Counted from the first letter of the stretch, positions 8,970 through 18,484 are shown. The stretch: DNA of 62,577 nt from DASYCK01 sp036500205 (GCA_036500205.1 DASYCK010000056.1:1-62577), one strand, 5' to 3'. The notes: generated from the letters alone by a model not told the origin. Translations and numbers: made by a program.

Positions 8970-10441
8970 GTGTCCGAGGACTCTACCTCGGCCGCCTCCA
9001 ACCCGAGCGCCGCGGCCACCCGCCCGCCATATTCGGCGTCCGCGCGCAGGAAGTGGTGCAGCTGGCGTCGCTGCACCTCGCGGCTCGCCTGGCCGAGATG
9101 TCCGGCGATGTTCGCGACCAGGCGAGCGCGCTCGTCTTCCTTCAGCACCCGGTACAGGAGGCCCGCCTGCTCGAAGTCGTCGGCGCGCTGCACGCGGGGG
9201 TACTCCGTGCGCCCGGTGGTGCCGTGCAAGGTCGCCGGGGCCTCGCTGGCGCGGCGGTCCGAGAGCGGACCACCCCGACCGCTCGGCGAGAAGTTCGGCG
9301 CAGCGCCGCCGTTGCCGTCGGTGCGCATCAGGCCGTCACGCTGGTAGTTGGCGGCCTTCGTCGCGTGCGGACAGTTCACGGGAATGAGCGCGTAATTCGC
9401 CCCCAGACGGTGGCGCTGCGTGTCCGGGTAGGAGAACAGGCGCCCCTGCAGCAGCTTGTCGGGTGAGGGCTCGACGCCCGGCACCATGTTCGCAGGACTG
9501 AACGCCGCTTGTTCGATCTCGGCGAAGAAGTTCCGGGGATTGCGATCGAGCACCAGCCGCCCGATGGGGAGCAGTGGGTAGTCCTGGTAGCGCCACACCT
9601 TGGTGACGTCGAAGGGATCGTAGCGATACGTGTCGGCGTCCTCGACCGGCATGAGCTGCACGTAGGCCTTCCAGGCCGCCACGCCGCCGCTCTGGATGTG
9701 CTCGAACAGATCGCGGGTGGCGCTGTCGGGATCGCGGCCGGTCAAAGCCGCCGCCTCGTCGCCGGTCAGGTTGGCGATGCCGGTCTCGGTCTTGAAGTGG
9801 TACTTCACCCAGCAGGCGCGGCCGTCCGCGTTCACCCACTTGAAGGTGTGGCTGCCGAACCCGTGCATGTGGCGGTAGCTCCTGGGAACGCCGCGATCCG
9901 AGAACAGCACCGTCACCATGTGCGTCGACTCGGGCGAGCGCGAGAAGAAGTCCCAGAACGCGTCGGGGTCCTTCAGGTTCGACTGCGGGTTGCGCTTGTG
10001 CGTGTGCACCATGTCGGGGAACTTGAACGGATCGCGGATGAAGAAGACGGGGGTGTTGTTCCCCACCAGATCGTAGTTTCCCTCCTCTGTGTAGAACTTG
10101 ATGGCGAAGCCGCGCGGATCGCGATCGGCGTCGGCCGACCCCTTCTCGCCGCCCACGGTGGAGAAGCGCACCAGCACAGGCGTCTTGCGCCCCACCGCGC
10201 CGAACAGGTGGGCGCGGGTGTGGGCGGACATGTCAGCCGAGGCCTCGAACGAGCCGAGGGCGCCGGCCCCCTTGGCGTGAACGACCCGCTCGGGGATGCG
10301 CTCGCGATCGAAGTGGGCCAGCTTCTCGATGAGCGGCGTGTCGGACAGCAGCAGCGGCCCTCGATCACCAGCGGAGAGGGCGTGCTCGTTGTCGGGGATG
10401 GGAACTCCAAAGTTCGTGGTCAGGGTCTCGTGGTCGGACAT
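8966..10441 (-). CDS. katA: Monofunctional heme catalase (small-subunit clade)
   Basis: Cytoplasmic H2O2 dismutase of 491 residues, the usual length for small-subunit catalases. The start at 10441 was chosen because AAGGAG lies 7 nt upstream; an ATG at 10516 is in frame but lacks a ribosome site. Motifs: the active-site signature FDRERIPERVVHAKGAGA with the essential His, the distal Asn in GNNTPVFFIRDP, and the heme-ligand region RLFSYPDTQRHRLG with the proximal Tyr. The gene is divergent from oxyR across a 108-bp region carrying an OxyR-type operator. It leads a three-gene operon with ATGA overlaps. Classification as clade 3 is inference from length. Confidence 0.96.
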   Translation of the reverse strand: MSDHETLTTNFGVPIPDNEHALSAGDRGPLLLSDTPLIEKLAHFDRERIPERVVHAKGAGALGSFEASADMSAHTRAHLFGAVGRKTPVLVRFSTVGGEKGSADADRDPRGFAIKFYTEEGNYDLVGNNTPVFFIRDPFKFPDMVHTHKRNPQSNLKDPDAFWDFFSRSPESTHMVTVLFSDRGVPRSYRHMHGFGSHTFKWVNADGRACWVKYHFKTETGIANLTGDEAAALTGRDPDSATRDLFEHIQSGGVAAWKAYVQLMPVEDADTYRYDPFDVTKVWRYQDYPLLPIGRLVLDRNPRNFFAEIEQAAFSPANMVPGVEPSPDKLLQGRLFSYPDTQRHRLGANYALIPVNCPHATKAANYQRDGLMRTDGNGGAAPNFSPSGRGGPLSDRRASEAPATLHGTTGRTEYPRVQRADDFEQAGLLYRVLKEDERARLVANIAGHLGQASREVQRRQLHHFLRADAEYGGRVAAALGLEAAEVESSDT

Positions 10442-10510
10442 GGTGGCTCTCCTTTGGCGAAATGGGCGGGGCGATGCGGTGACTGTGCCCGGCTTCTTGA
10501 GATAGGCAAA

Positions 10511-10547
10511 AGACATCGTTGCAATCGATGTGATAGGGTAAAGCTAT
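10511..10547. promoter_or_regulatory. OxyR operator between katA and oxyR
   Basis: The OxyR consensus is four ATAG/CTAT elements with 7-nt spacers. Here ATAG (10533-10536), 7 nt, CTAT (10544-10547) match perfectly. The element at 10522-10525 is CAAT (3 of 4 to CTAT) and that at 10511-10514 is AGAC (2 of 4 to ATAG). The last CTAT ends 2 bp before the oxyR ATG, so binding should repress oxyR while activating katA on the other side. Confidence 0.7.
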
Positions 10548-10549
10548 CC

Positions 10550-11503
10550 ATGGACTCGGCCCCCCATCCCTTCTCGCTGCGGCAGCTCCAGTACGCGGTG
10601 GCGGTCGCCGACGCGCTCTCGTTCCGGCGCGCGGCGGCGCGCTGTCATGTGTCACAGCCATCGCTCAGCGCCCAGCTGGCACAGCTCGAGCGCGGCCTCG
10701 GCGTGCGTCTGTTCGAGCGCGACCGCCGCCGGGTCTTGCTGACGCCCGCTGGCGGGGAGCTGGTGGCGCGGGCGCGACGGGTGCTGCTGGAGGCGAGCGA
10801 TCTGGTGGCGGCGGCCGCCCGCGCCGTCGATCCGCTGCACGGAGCGCTACGGCTCGGCGTGATCCCGACCTGCTCGCCTTATCTTCTACCGGACGTCTCG
10901 CCGCTGCTGCGGACGAGGTTCCCGCGGCTCACCGTGCAGTGGACGGAGGACAAGACGGAGGTGCTGGTGGGCCGGCTGGCCGCCGGAACCCTGGATGCGG
11001 CGCTGGTGGCGCTGGAGGCGCCTCTCGGCGACGTGGAGCACCACGTGATCGGGAGGGATCCATTCGTGCTCGTCGCGCCGGCCGGGCATCCGCTGATGGC
11101 GTCCTCAACGCCGCTGACGCGCGCCGAGCTGAACGGGGTCGGTGTGCTGCTGCTCGATGACGGGCACTGCTTTCGCAGTCAGGCGCTGGCGTTCTGCTCG
11201 ACCGCCAAGGCCAAGGAGCTGGCGTTCCGGGCCACCAGCCTCCCCACGCTCGTGCAGATGGTCGCGAGCGGCGCCGGCGTCACGCTGTTGCCCGAGCTCG
11301 CCGTCCCCACCGAGCTGGCACGCTCGCGGCTCCGCCGCCGCTCCTTCCGCGACCCGGCCCCCTTCCGGACGCTGGCCCTGATCTGGCGCAGACGCTCGCC
11401 GCTCGGCCCCGCGCTGACGGCCGTCGCGACGGCCATTGGCGAAGCGCACGGCGAGACCATCGAGCGCCGCTCGTCCGGCGCACGGAACGCGGCGAAGCGC
11501 TAG
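10550..11503 (+). CDS. oxyR: Peroxide-sensing LysR-family regulator OxyR
   Basis: 317 residues, the OxyR length. An N-terminal winged HTH (LRQLQYAVAVADALSFRRAAARCHVSQPSLSAQLAQLE) precedes a substrate-binding-like domain. The peroxide switch is intact: Cys207 and Cys216 in DDGHCFRSQALAFC, nine residues apart as in E. coli Cys199/Cys208, followed by FRATSLPTLVQMVASGAGVTLLP. The start at 10550 has only a weak ribosome site (AGGGTAAAG), and the operator abuts it. Oxidation to the disulfide should activate katA transcription from the divergent promoter. It is convergent with the metallopeptidase gene, 4 bp between stops. Confidence 0.95.
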   Translation: MDSAPHPFSLRQLQYAVAVADALSFRRAAARCHVSQPSLSAQLAQLERGLGVRLFERDRRRVLLTPAGGELVARARRVLLEASDLVAAAARAVDPLHGALRLGVIPTCSPYLLPDVSPLLRTRFPRLTVQWTEDKTEVLVGRLAAGTLDAALVALEAPLGDVEHHVIGRDPFVLVAPAGHPLMASSTPLTRAELNGVGVLLLDDGHCFRSQALAFCSTAKAKELAFRATSLPTLVQMVASGAGVTLLPELAVPTELARSRLRRRSFRDPAPFRTLALIWRRRSPLGPALTAVATAIGEAHGETIERRSSGARNAAKR

Positions 11504-11507
11504 GCGT

Positions 11508-12611
11508 TCAACGGCAGTCGGATACGCAGCGGGCGGCGACCGAGAGGCAGGTGCTACCCGCTGTCTCGTGCGAGGCTTCGCAGCTCTTGGCCCTGTCGAA
11601 CGTGTCCTTGCAGAAGGCGTAACAGTCGAGCCGGCCGGACGGCCAATGGGGGCAGCTGCATTCCTTATAGCGCGGATCGGCGACCAGCTTCGCCTTGCAC
11701 GCCTTGAGCGACACGTCGGTGTGGCCGCTGCAGCTCTCCTGATCGTCTCCGCAGCGGTCGCGGCAGTCGACGGGGGGGCCCGACGCCATGCGCTCGGGGG
11801 TCGTGGAGGGGCCCGACCCGGGAGCCCTCGGGCTCTGGCACTGACCCGCCGTGCCACAGACCTCGACGCCGGGGCAGTCGACGTCCTTCGAGCACAGCGT
11901 CTGTCGCGCCGACTTCTCCTGGCATCGCCCGTCGAGGCAGATCCGCCCGCCCTTGCATTCGCTGTCCTCGGCGCATCCGCGCGTCTGCGCGCCCGAGCTC
12001 GTCGGGCCCAGCTCCGCCAGGGTGGCGCCACCGCAGCCGCTGAAGCCCTTCTGCAACGCCGCGGCCCGGACGCTCCAGGCGGGGTGCGCCGACGACGGCG
12101 CCAGCGCGATTGCCTGCAGCGCCCCCTTCACCTCGGCGGGCTTGCCGCCGAGGCGGGCCAGCGCGCAGCCGGCCCAGGCGTCGGCGCGCAGTTCGTTGCC
12201 CCAGTCGGCGTTGATCCACGGCGGCGGTGGAACGATCGAGTCGACGTGGTGACCGATCTCATGGGCGAGGATCCCCAGGCTGGCGCCCGGGCCATACGAC
12301 TTGACGGCCCCATCGAGGAAAGCCGGGTTGTACGCGATCTTCGACATGTGGTTTCCCACGCTGACCGTCAGCGCGTTCGGCGCCGTCTGGTTCTTGAATA
12401 CGCCGATCTGGCCGCAGCTCTTCGGGCACAGCAAGGTGAACAGCCGCTTCGTCTCGCGAGCTGTCAGCGCCGAGGCGGGTTGATCGACGAGCGGAACGTA
12501 GTTGGCGGTCGTCGGTCCGAGGGCGCACATGACGCCGTCGGCCCCGGCGACCCCATTCACGAGCAGGACGGACGAGACGAGACCGAGGAGAAGAGACAGA
12601 GCTGTTTTCAT
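11508..12611 (-). CDS. Secreted HEXXH metallopeptidase with Cys-rich tail
   Basis: 367 residues from the ATG at 12611; a signal peptide (LSLLLGLVSSVLLVNGVAGA) follows directly. A zinc-protease motif HEIGHH occurs at 117-122 (HEXXH, metal His117 and His121, catalytic Glu118) within GILAHEIGHHVDSI, like neutral zinc metallopeptidases of the M48/YpwA-like fold. NELRADAWAGCAL follows, with Glu/Asp candidates for the third ligand. The C-terminal half is Cys-rich: CAEDSECKGGRICLDGRCQ, CSKDVDCPGVEVCGTAGQC (dickkopf/EB-like knots), then CRDRCGDDQESC and CYAFCKDTF. It probably acts outside the cell. It lies 37 bp downstream of the sigma-54 activator gene on the same strand, so the two may be co-transcribed. 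Confidence 0.82.
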   Translation of the reverse strand: MKTALSLLLGLVSSVLLVNGVAGADGVMCALGPTTANYVPLVDQPASALTARETKRLFTLLCPKSCGQIGVFKNQTAPNALTVSVGNHMSKIAYNPAFLDGAVKSYGPGASLGILAHEIGHHVDSIVPPPPWINADWGNELRADAWAGCALARLGGKPAEVKGALQAIALAPSSAHPAWSVRAAALQKGFSGCGGATLAELGPTSSGAQTRGCAEDSECKGGRICLDGRCQEKSARQTLCSKDVDCPGVEVCGTAGQCQSPRAPGSGPSTTPERMASGPPVDCRDRCGDDQESCSGHTDVSLKACKAKLVADPRYKECSCPHWPSGRLDCYAFCKDTFDRAKSCEASHETAGSTCLSVAARCVSDCR

Positions 12612-12648
12612 CGCGGAGATCCTGGGGCGAACGGGGAAACGGCGGCCG

Positions 12649-13731
<1,083 letters not shown>

Positions 13732-14118
13732 TTAGGGCTTCCTGACGTGGCGGCGCGTTGCGCTCTGGGTTGGTGTGACGGACGAGACGGCGCGGGCCCG
13801 CTGGTTCGCGCGGTGTCGACAGGGATGGCTATTACCGGACCGCGATCGTGGCCGCTGTGACAAAACGGGACCTGTTGCGTTTCGAAATCCCTACGGAATC
13901 CGGTCGCCGAAAATCGAAGGTGCCTCTCCGGAAATCGGAGGCCGAGGCGGAGCGAAGCAGACGGCTGTTCAGTGATCCCGAGGCTGACGCCCGGTTCGAC
14001 GGGCAAGAACGGCTGGCGAGACTGTCTCCTTGCTCCGTGACAAATGGGGTGCGGATGCGTTTCGTTTTCGAAAACAGGTCATCGATGTCCGGTCTCCGAA
14101 AATGGGAGCGCGGCGGAC
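13732..14118. other. Intergenic region with repeated inverted-repeat boxes
   Basis: No gene is supported in this stretch. It holds CTCCGGAAATCGGAG at 13926-13940 (5-bp arms, 5-nt spacer) and a degenerate copy CTCCGAAAATGGGAG at 14094-14108. Each copy is preceded by a GCGTTTCG... segment (about 13877 and 14056). The 11-mer TTCGAAAACAG at 14067-14077 recurs at 32841-32851. These boxes lie upstream of the sigma-54 activator gene and downstream of the PstS-like gene. Confidence 0.5.
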
Positions 14119-14149
14119 AAAAAAAAGCGCGCCCCCGGAGGGACGCGCC
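14119..14149 (-). terminator. Rho-independent terminator of the PstS-like gene
   Basis: Read on the minus strand, a GCGCG/CGCGC stem extended by CCC/GGG with one bulged base is followed by eight T residues (A-run at 14119-14126 on the plus strand). It lies about 20 bp after the stop codon at 14170. Confidence 0.85.
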
Positions 14150-14169
14150 TCGAGGTTGAACCGACGGGG

Positions 14170-16146
14170 CTACTGGATCAGGCCCGCCGGGATGTTCGCG
14201 CAGGAGCCGTTGTCGCCCGTGGCGCCGGCCGTGCAGATCGAGTTCGCGGCGCTCTGGCAGGTGACCTTGCCGCTCGGGTTGAACGAGATGACGGTCGGAT
14301 CATCCATGGGAATGAAGCCCTTGGTCTTGATGATGCCATTTGTACCGGTGTTCGCCGCGCTGCTGCCGCTGGCGCCGAAGCACTTCGCCAGCGCCAGCTC
14401 GCCGCCCTGCAGGGTCTGGAAGCCCTGGAGGGTGTTGAAGAACAGCTTGCGGGAGAGCGGGTAGGTCGTCGGGTCGGTGGGCCCGAGGATCTTGGCGATG
14501 TTCGCCGCGGAGTCGGTGATGGCGTTGACGGTCAAAGCGACGACGTTCGCGTTGACCGTGTCGGCCTCGCGACCGGCGTAACCGATCGAGCACGGATCGG
14601 CCTGGGTGAGGCAACCGATCTGAGCGGTCGAGTCGGCCTTCTGGCAAGCCGTCCCCGTCGAGCCGGTGGCGACCAGCGTCGTGTGGATGAGGTAGTTGGC
14701 GCGGGTGATGTAGCGCTGGGTCAGGTCGGTGTCGTTGCCGTTGGCGAAGTTCGACGGATCCTCGGGGACGTTGAAGCCGTCCAGCTTGTACGTGCCGTTC
14801 GTGTTGCGCGCGAACAGGTTGTACGTACGGCCATCCGTGGTGCCGTTCTTGACGGCGCCCTGAACGAACTGCTGCTCGTTGAGGCAGTTGAAGTTACGTC
14901 CGCCACCCGTGAGGCTCTGGTAGGGCAGCCAGCAGGAGGTGCCGATCAGCTTGCCGCCGTTGGGGCAGGGGCAGGAGGTGGCGCCGTTCGGGCAGGGCGT
15001 CATGTAGTTCGGGAGCGGTCCCGGGTTCAACCCCTGGATGGCAGCCAGACCAAACTTTCCAGGCGAGCAAGCCGGGATGGTGTAGAGGGCCGCCGCGTCC
15101 AGGTTGGCGGGGACTTCGATGACCTGCACCAGGCCGAGCGTTCCCGGGGTGCCGATGGCGCCGGCGCCACCGTAGTTGCAGACCTGATCGCCCGAGACCA
15201 GATTTCCGTCATCGTCGCTGACGACCGTGTCGCAGGAGATGCGGATCGGGTCGCCGTCGACGTAGTCGGAGGCGCCGCCGAAGGAGAGACCGGTGCTGGT
15301 GGCGCCGCTGTCGACGCCGCCGCTGCCGTTCGGGAACGGAGGAGGATTCACGGTGTTCAGCTCGGCGGCGTTGCAGAACCAGTTCTTGGCCGGCTTGCCG
15401 TTGGCGATCTGCGCGGAGGCGAGGCCCTTCAGAGGAGAGCCGAGCGCGGCCAGGAACACGTCCGTCGTGCCCGAGGCGTCGCCACGGCGCCACGCATGCT
15501 TCAGGCCCGTGGGGCAGGTGCCGCTGGTGCAGCCGGTCTGGAACAGCTTGCCCCAGTTGCCGACCAGCGCCTTGCGGGTGGCGCTGGCGCAGTCGGGCGT
15601 GGTGGAGCTGGTGTGATCGAGGCCGGTGTAGACCAGCTTCAGAACGTCCTTCCAGCCGGCGAAGCCCGCGGTGCCGCCGCCGACGGTGTACGTCGAGGTC
15701 CCGGTGTCGCAGCCCGGGCAGCTGCCCGTGACGCTGAAGGACACGGTGTCCTTGGCCAGCGCGCCGCCACACTTGGCGCCGGCGTTGGCCGTGCCGGCGA
15801 CGACGGCCAGGCCGTCGAGGCCGATCACGAGGCCTTCCATCGTGGAAGAGAACGCGCACGTCGCCGTGCTGGCATTGATGAAGCGCGACATCGGCGCTTC
15901 CTTCTGCGTTGGGGGATTGGTCGACATCGCTGTCTCACCCGTCCCCGAGCCGCCGCCGGCGTAGGTGATCCCGGCGCCCGTGGCGCCCGGGCAGGCGGCC
16001 AAGATTGCCTTGGTCACCTCTTCCAACGTGTCCGAACCCTGCAGAGCGATGCTGTTTCCCGTCGTATCGGGCCCATTCGCCGCCCAGACGGCCGGCGCCC
16101 CCGCGCCGACCAGCAAAACCGTAGCGCCAAAAATCATGGTCCTCAT
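14170..16146 (-). CDS. Large secreted PstS-like (periplasmic binding protein fold) protein
   Basis: 658 residues. A signal peptide ends AVWA (about residue 22). The mature protein starts with an anion-binding-protein-like region: IALQGSDTLEEVTKAI followed by YAGGGSGTGETAMS. This resembles the GS(T/D)T and GSG..GE loops that bind phosphate in PstS. Further on are APMSRFI, KDTVSFSV, AWRRGDASGTTDVFLAAL (again PstS-like R.D.SGT) and many Cys residues (CPNGATSCPCPNGG). It is about twice PstS length, with Cys-rich insertions, and no pstCAB genes are nearby. It may therefore be a surface or scavenging protein rather than a transporter component. A good ribosome site (GGAGG) precedes ATG 16146. It is divergent from the Cys-rich lipoprotein gene at 16645. 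Confidence 0.7.
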   Translation of the reverse strand: MRTMIFGATVLLVGAGAPAVWAANGPDTTGNSIALQGSDTLEEVTKAILAACPGATGAGITYAGGGSGTGETAMSTNPPTQKEAPMSRFINASTATCAFSSTMEGLVIGLDGLAVVAGTANAGAKCGGALAKDTVSFSVTGSCPGCDTGTSTYTVGGGTAGFAGWKDVLKLVYTGLDHTSSTTPDCASATRKALVGNWGKLFQTGCTSGTCPTGLKHAWRRGDASGTTDVFLAALGSPLKGLASAQIANGKPAKNWFCNAAELNTVNPPPFPNGSGGVDSGATSTGLSFGGASDYVDGDPIRISCDTVVSDDDGNLVSGDQVCNYGGAGAIGTPGTLGLVQVIEVPANLDAAALYTIPACSPGKFGLAAIQGLNPGPLPNYMTPCPNGATSCPCPNGGKLIGTSCWLPYQSLTGGGRNFNCLNEQQFVQGAVKNGTTDGRTYNLFARNTNGTYKLDGFNVPEDPSNFANGNDTDLTQRYITRANYLIHTTLVATGSTGTACQKADSTAQIGCLTQADPCSIGYAGREADTVNANVVALTVNAITDSAANIAKILGPTDPTTYPLSRKLFFNTLQGFQTLQGGELALAKCFGASGSSAANTGTNGIIKTKGFIPMDDPTVISFNPSGKVTCQSAANSICTAGATGDNGSCANIPAGLIQ

Positions 16147-16222
16147 TTAGAAACCTCCGTTTGACTTGATAGGTGATCGGCCCCGCAGTCCGCGGTTGAC
16201 CGATCCTCCCGCCGACCGCCGT

Positions 16223-16239
16223 AACAAAGACCGGGCCAA
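16223..16239 (-). promoter_or_regulatory. Sigma-54-like promoter upstream of the PstS-like gene
   Basis: Minus-strand reading TTGGCCCGGTCTTTGTT. It fits the -24/-12 consensus YTGGCACGRNNNTTGCW except C for A in the -24 box and T for C at the -12 GC. The GG and -12 G are correctly spaced. The expected transcription start is about 65 nt before ATG 16146. The mismatch at the conserved GC lowers confidence. Confidence 0.38.
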
Positions 16240-16354
16240 CGACCGCCGCTTGGCGCGCCGGAACGGGCAAACCCGCATTTCCCGGGACTTTCTGGGCGCC
16301 GCGAGGTCGTCAACGAGCGAATTTCAACTCGCGAATTGGTCTCGATCGTCCGGG

Positions 16355-16420
16355 AATCGAAAGAGCGCTCTTCGATTCCTGAAAATCGTCCTGGAATCGA
16401 AGGGCGATCTCCGAATTTCG
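16355..16420. repeat. Inverted-repeat box cluster between divergent surface-protein genes
   Basis: A near-perfect dyad at 16355-16377 has arms AATCGAA and TTCGATT around GAGCGCTC. CGATCTCCGAATTTCG follows at 16405-16420. CGCTCTTCGATTC (16366-16378) recurs exactly at 27415-27427, and the second box recurs with one mismatch at 27436-27451. The rest of 16240-16518 shows no gene. Confidence 0.55.
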
Positions 16421-16518
16421 AAATGCGTGGGGCGGTCTCGCCGCCCTTCGACCGTCGCTTTATCCGAGTTTCGTCGAGAAACCGCCGACCTCTGGGCTCA
16501 CGCCGCGCTCGCGGCGCG

Positions 16519-16535
16519 TTGGCGCGGACTTTGAT
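16519..16535 (+). promoter_or_regulatory. Sigma-54-like promoter upstream of the Cys-rich lipoprotein gene
   Basis: TTGGCGCGGACTTTGAT matches YTGGCACGRNNNTTGCW at all but two fixed positions (G for A in the -24 box, A for C in the -12 GC), with the correct 10-nt interval. It closely parallels the minus-strand element at 16223-16239. The predicted start is about 100 nt before ATG 16645. Confidence 0.4.
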
Positions 16536-16644
16536 GGGGGGCTTGCCGTCCCTCGCTGCACCGGGCGGCTTCGCGGCCGCAATCCATCGGCTTCGCGGTG
16601 AGGGGAGTCGTTTTCAAAAAAGAGCAAATCAGGAGGACACCGTG

Positions 16645-18288
16645 ATGATTCGAACCGCAGCCAGAAAGTCTATTCTTCTGGCGGCCATGACGCTCAGTGT
16701 GGGCGCCTTGGCCGTCAACTGTTCCCATCGGGACTCTGACCCGACCAACAACTCCGCCATCGGGTCGGTGGGGTTGGCCATCACCTTGCCGTCGGGCGCG
16801 ACCGTCTCCATGGTCCACTACAGCATCAAGAACGGCAGCAACGTCGAGGTTTCGTCCGGCAACATCAACACGAGCGATCCCGGCGCGACCGTTTCGCTCA
16901 CCGTCGGCGGCCTCGCGGCCGGCCCCGGCTACACCGTCACCCTCACCGGCACCGCCAGCGATGGCACCGGCTGCATGGGCACGTCGGCCGCCTTCGTCGT
17001 CACCGCGAACATGACCACCTCGGTCAACGTCCTGCTGCTCTGCCGCGGCACCGGCACCACCGGCACGGTCCTGGTGAACGGCGTGGTCGACAACTGCCCC
17101 GTCACGACGTCGTACGTGGTTTCGCCTCTGGCCGTCTCGGCCGGTGGCGCGATCGACGTGTCGGCTTCGGGCAGCGATTCCGATGCCAGCGACATGGTCG
17201 CCTACGCGTGGACGGCCACGGCCGGCACGTTCGACAACGCCAACGTGGCGGCGACGAAGTACCACTGCCCCGCGTCCTCGAGCCAGCAGACGCTGACCAT
17301 CACGGTCTCCGACAACATCAATCCGGCCACCAGCGCCCCGAAGTGCAGCACGCCGACCACCATCCTGGTCAACTGCGGCCTTTGCGGCGACGGCACCGTC
17401 GAGACCTCGGCCGGTGAGCAGTGCGATCCGCCGAACGGCGTGAGCTGCGACAGCAGCTGCCACACGATCGCCAACATTTGCGGCAACGGCATCGTCCAGA
17501 CCGGCGAGCAGTGCGATCCGCCGAACGGCACGACCTGCAGCACCACCTGCCAGAACATCGCGATCGTCTGCGGCAACAACATCGTTCAGCCGGGCGAGCA
17601 ATGCGATCCTCCGGGTGCGCTCACGGCGACCACCGCCTGCAGCGCCACCTGCCAGATCGTCACCGTGACCCCTCCGGGCACTGGCGGGGCGGTTGGCACG
17701 GGCGGCGTCACCAGCACGGGCGGCGCGGTCGGTACGGGCGGCGTCGTCGGCGCCGGTGGCGCGGGCGGCACGGTCGGCACGGGCGGCAGCGTCGGTGCGG
17801 GCGGCAGCGTCGGCGCGGGCGGCATGTCGGGCGGCGATCCTTCGGGCGCCACCGCGGCGTGCGTTGCTTGCGAAGACGTGGGCACCAACAGCACCACGGG
17901 CACCAAGTGCGCGGCCAATCAGCGCTGCGACACCCTGACGGGCGCCGATGGCGTCACCATCGATCCGACCCTGGTCGCGAAGTGCTACAGCGCCCTGAAG
18001 TGCATGCGCACCAATCACTGCGCGGTGAACGGCGACAACTCGCTCTGCTACTGCACCACGGCCGCCCAAGAGGGTGGCTCCTGCGCCGCCGGTACGCCGG
18101 ACGGTCCCTGCGTGGCCGCCTTCGAGGGCGCCGATCCGAACATCGTCTCGGGCGACAGCGCCTCGGCCCGCGCCAACAAGATCCTCGGGGATCTGTCGGA
18201 CATCTCGAACCCGATCGGCCGTTCGGGCAAGAACGTCGGCACCTGCGACCAGGGCAAGTGCGCGACTCCTTGCGCCGGTCAGTTCTGA
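16645..18288 (+). CDS. Cys-rich surface lipoprotein with PKD-like domain, Myxococcus Cys repeats and Gly-rich linker
   Basis: 547 residues. The start at 16645 follows AGGAGG; a GTG 3 bp earlier is possible. The signal peptide ends in a lipoprotein-like VGALAVNC. Regions in order: an N-terminal beta domain (30-150) shared with the next gene; a PKD/Ig-like domain (SPLAVSAGGAIDVSASGSDSD); three Myxococcus-type repeats (CGDGTVETSAGEQCDPPNG, CGNGIVQTGEQCDPPNG, CGNNIVQPGEQCDPPG); a Gly-rich spacer (GTGGAVGTGG type); and a Cys module from Cys406 to the end (CVACE, CYSALKCMRTNHC, CYC, GPCVAAFEGAD, CDQGKCATPC). The same Cys module occurs twice in the gene at 25146-27329. The protein is predicted to be anchored to and exposed on the outer membrane. 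Its function is unknown. A strong terminator follows at 18442. Confidence 0.85.
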   Translation: MIRTAARKSILLAAMTLSVGALAVNCSHRDSDPTNNSAIGSVGLAITLPSGATVSMVHYSIKNGSNVEVSSGNINTSDPGATVSLTVGGLAAGPGYTVTLTGTASDGTGCMGTSAAFVVTANMTTSVNVLLLCRGTGTTGTVLVNGVVDNCPVTTSYVVSPLAVSAGGAIDVSASGSDSDASDMVAYAWTATAGTFDNANVAATKYHCPASSSQQTLTITVSDNINPATSAPKCSTPTTILVNCGLCGDGTVETSAGEQCDPPNGVSCDSSCHTIANICGNGIVQTGEQCDPPNGTTCSTTCQNIAIVCGNNIVQPGEQCDPPGALTATTACSATCQIVTVTPPGTGGAVGTGGVTSTGGAVGTGGVVGAGGAGGTVGTGGSVGAGGSVGAGGMSGGDPSGATAACVACEDVGTNSTTGTKCAANQRCDTLTGADGVTIDPTLVAKCYSALKCMRTNHCAVNGDNSLCYCTTAAQEGGSCAAGTPDGPCVAAFEGADPNIVSGDSASARANKILGDLSDISNPIGRSGKNVGTCDQGKCATPCAGQF

Positions 18289-18306
18289 ATCACCATCTCA
18301 GAGACA

Positions 18307-18347
18307 GGGGTAGGGAGGGATAGGCGGGGGAGCAGGGGAAGGGCGGG
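18307..18347 (+). repeat. Potential G-quadruplex tract downstream of the Cys-rich lipoprotein gene
   Basis: Seven runs of three to five G within 41 nt, separated by 1-6 nt, on the coding strand just after the stop codon and before the terminator. This satisfies the G3+N1-7 quadruplex rule. The remaining 18289-18592 holds purine-rich sequence, the terminator and the leader of the next gene; no further gene is seen. Confidence 0.5.
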
Positions 18348-18441
18348 CGTTCGGGGTGCCGGGGGGACGCGCGGGTCGAGCTCGCACGGCCCCCAAGCAC
18401 CGCCGAACGGAAGGGGGAGGGGAAGGGGATAGTGTCTGAAT

Positions 18442-18484
18442 GAAACGGGTGCCGGCCATCGGGTCGGCGCCCGTTTCGCTTTTG
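18442..18484 (+). terminator. Rho-independent terminator
   Basis: A stem of about 16 bp: GAAACGGGTGCCGGCC pairs with GGTCGGCGCCCGTTTC (two non-Watson-Crick positions), followed by GCTTTTG. It ends transcription of 16645-18288 and separates it from the lipoprotein gene at 18593. Confidence 0.85.

Noticed and set aside
14044..16164. Long plus-strand ORF of 706 codons over the PstS-like gene
   Set aside because: Gly/Arg/Val-rich shadow frame; the minus strand has a signal peptide, ribosome site and terminator.
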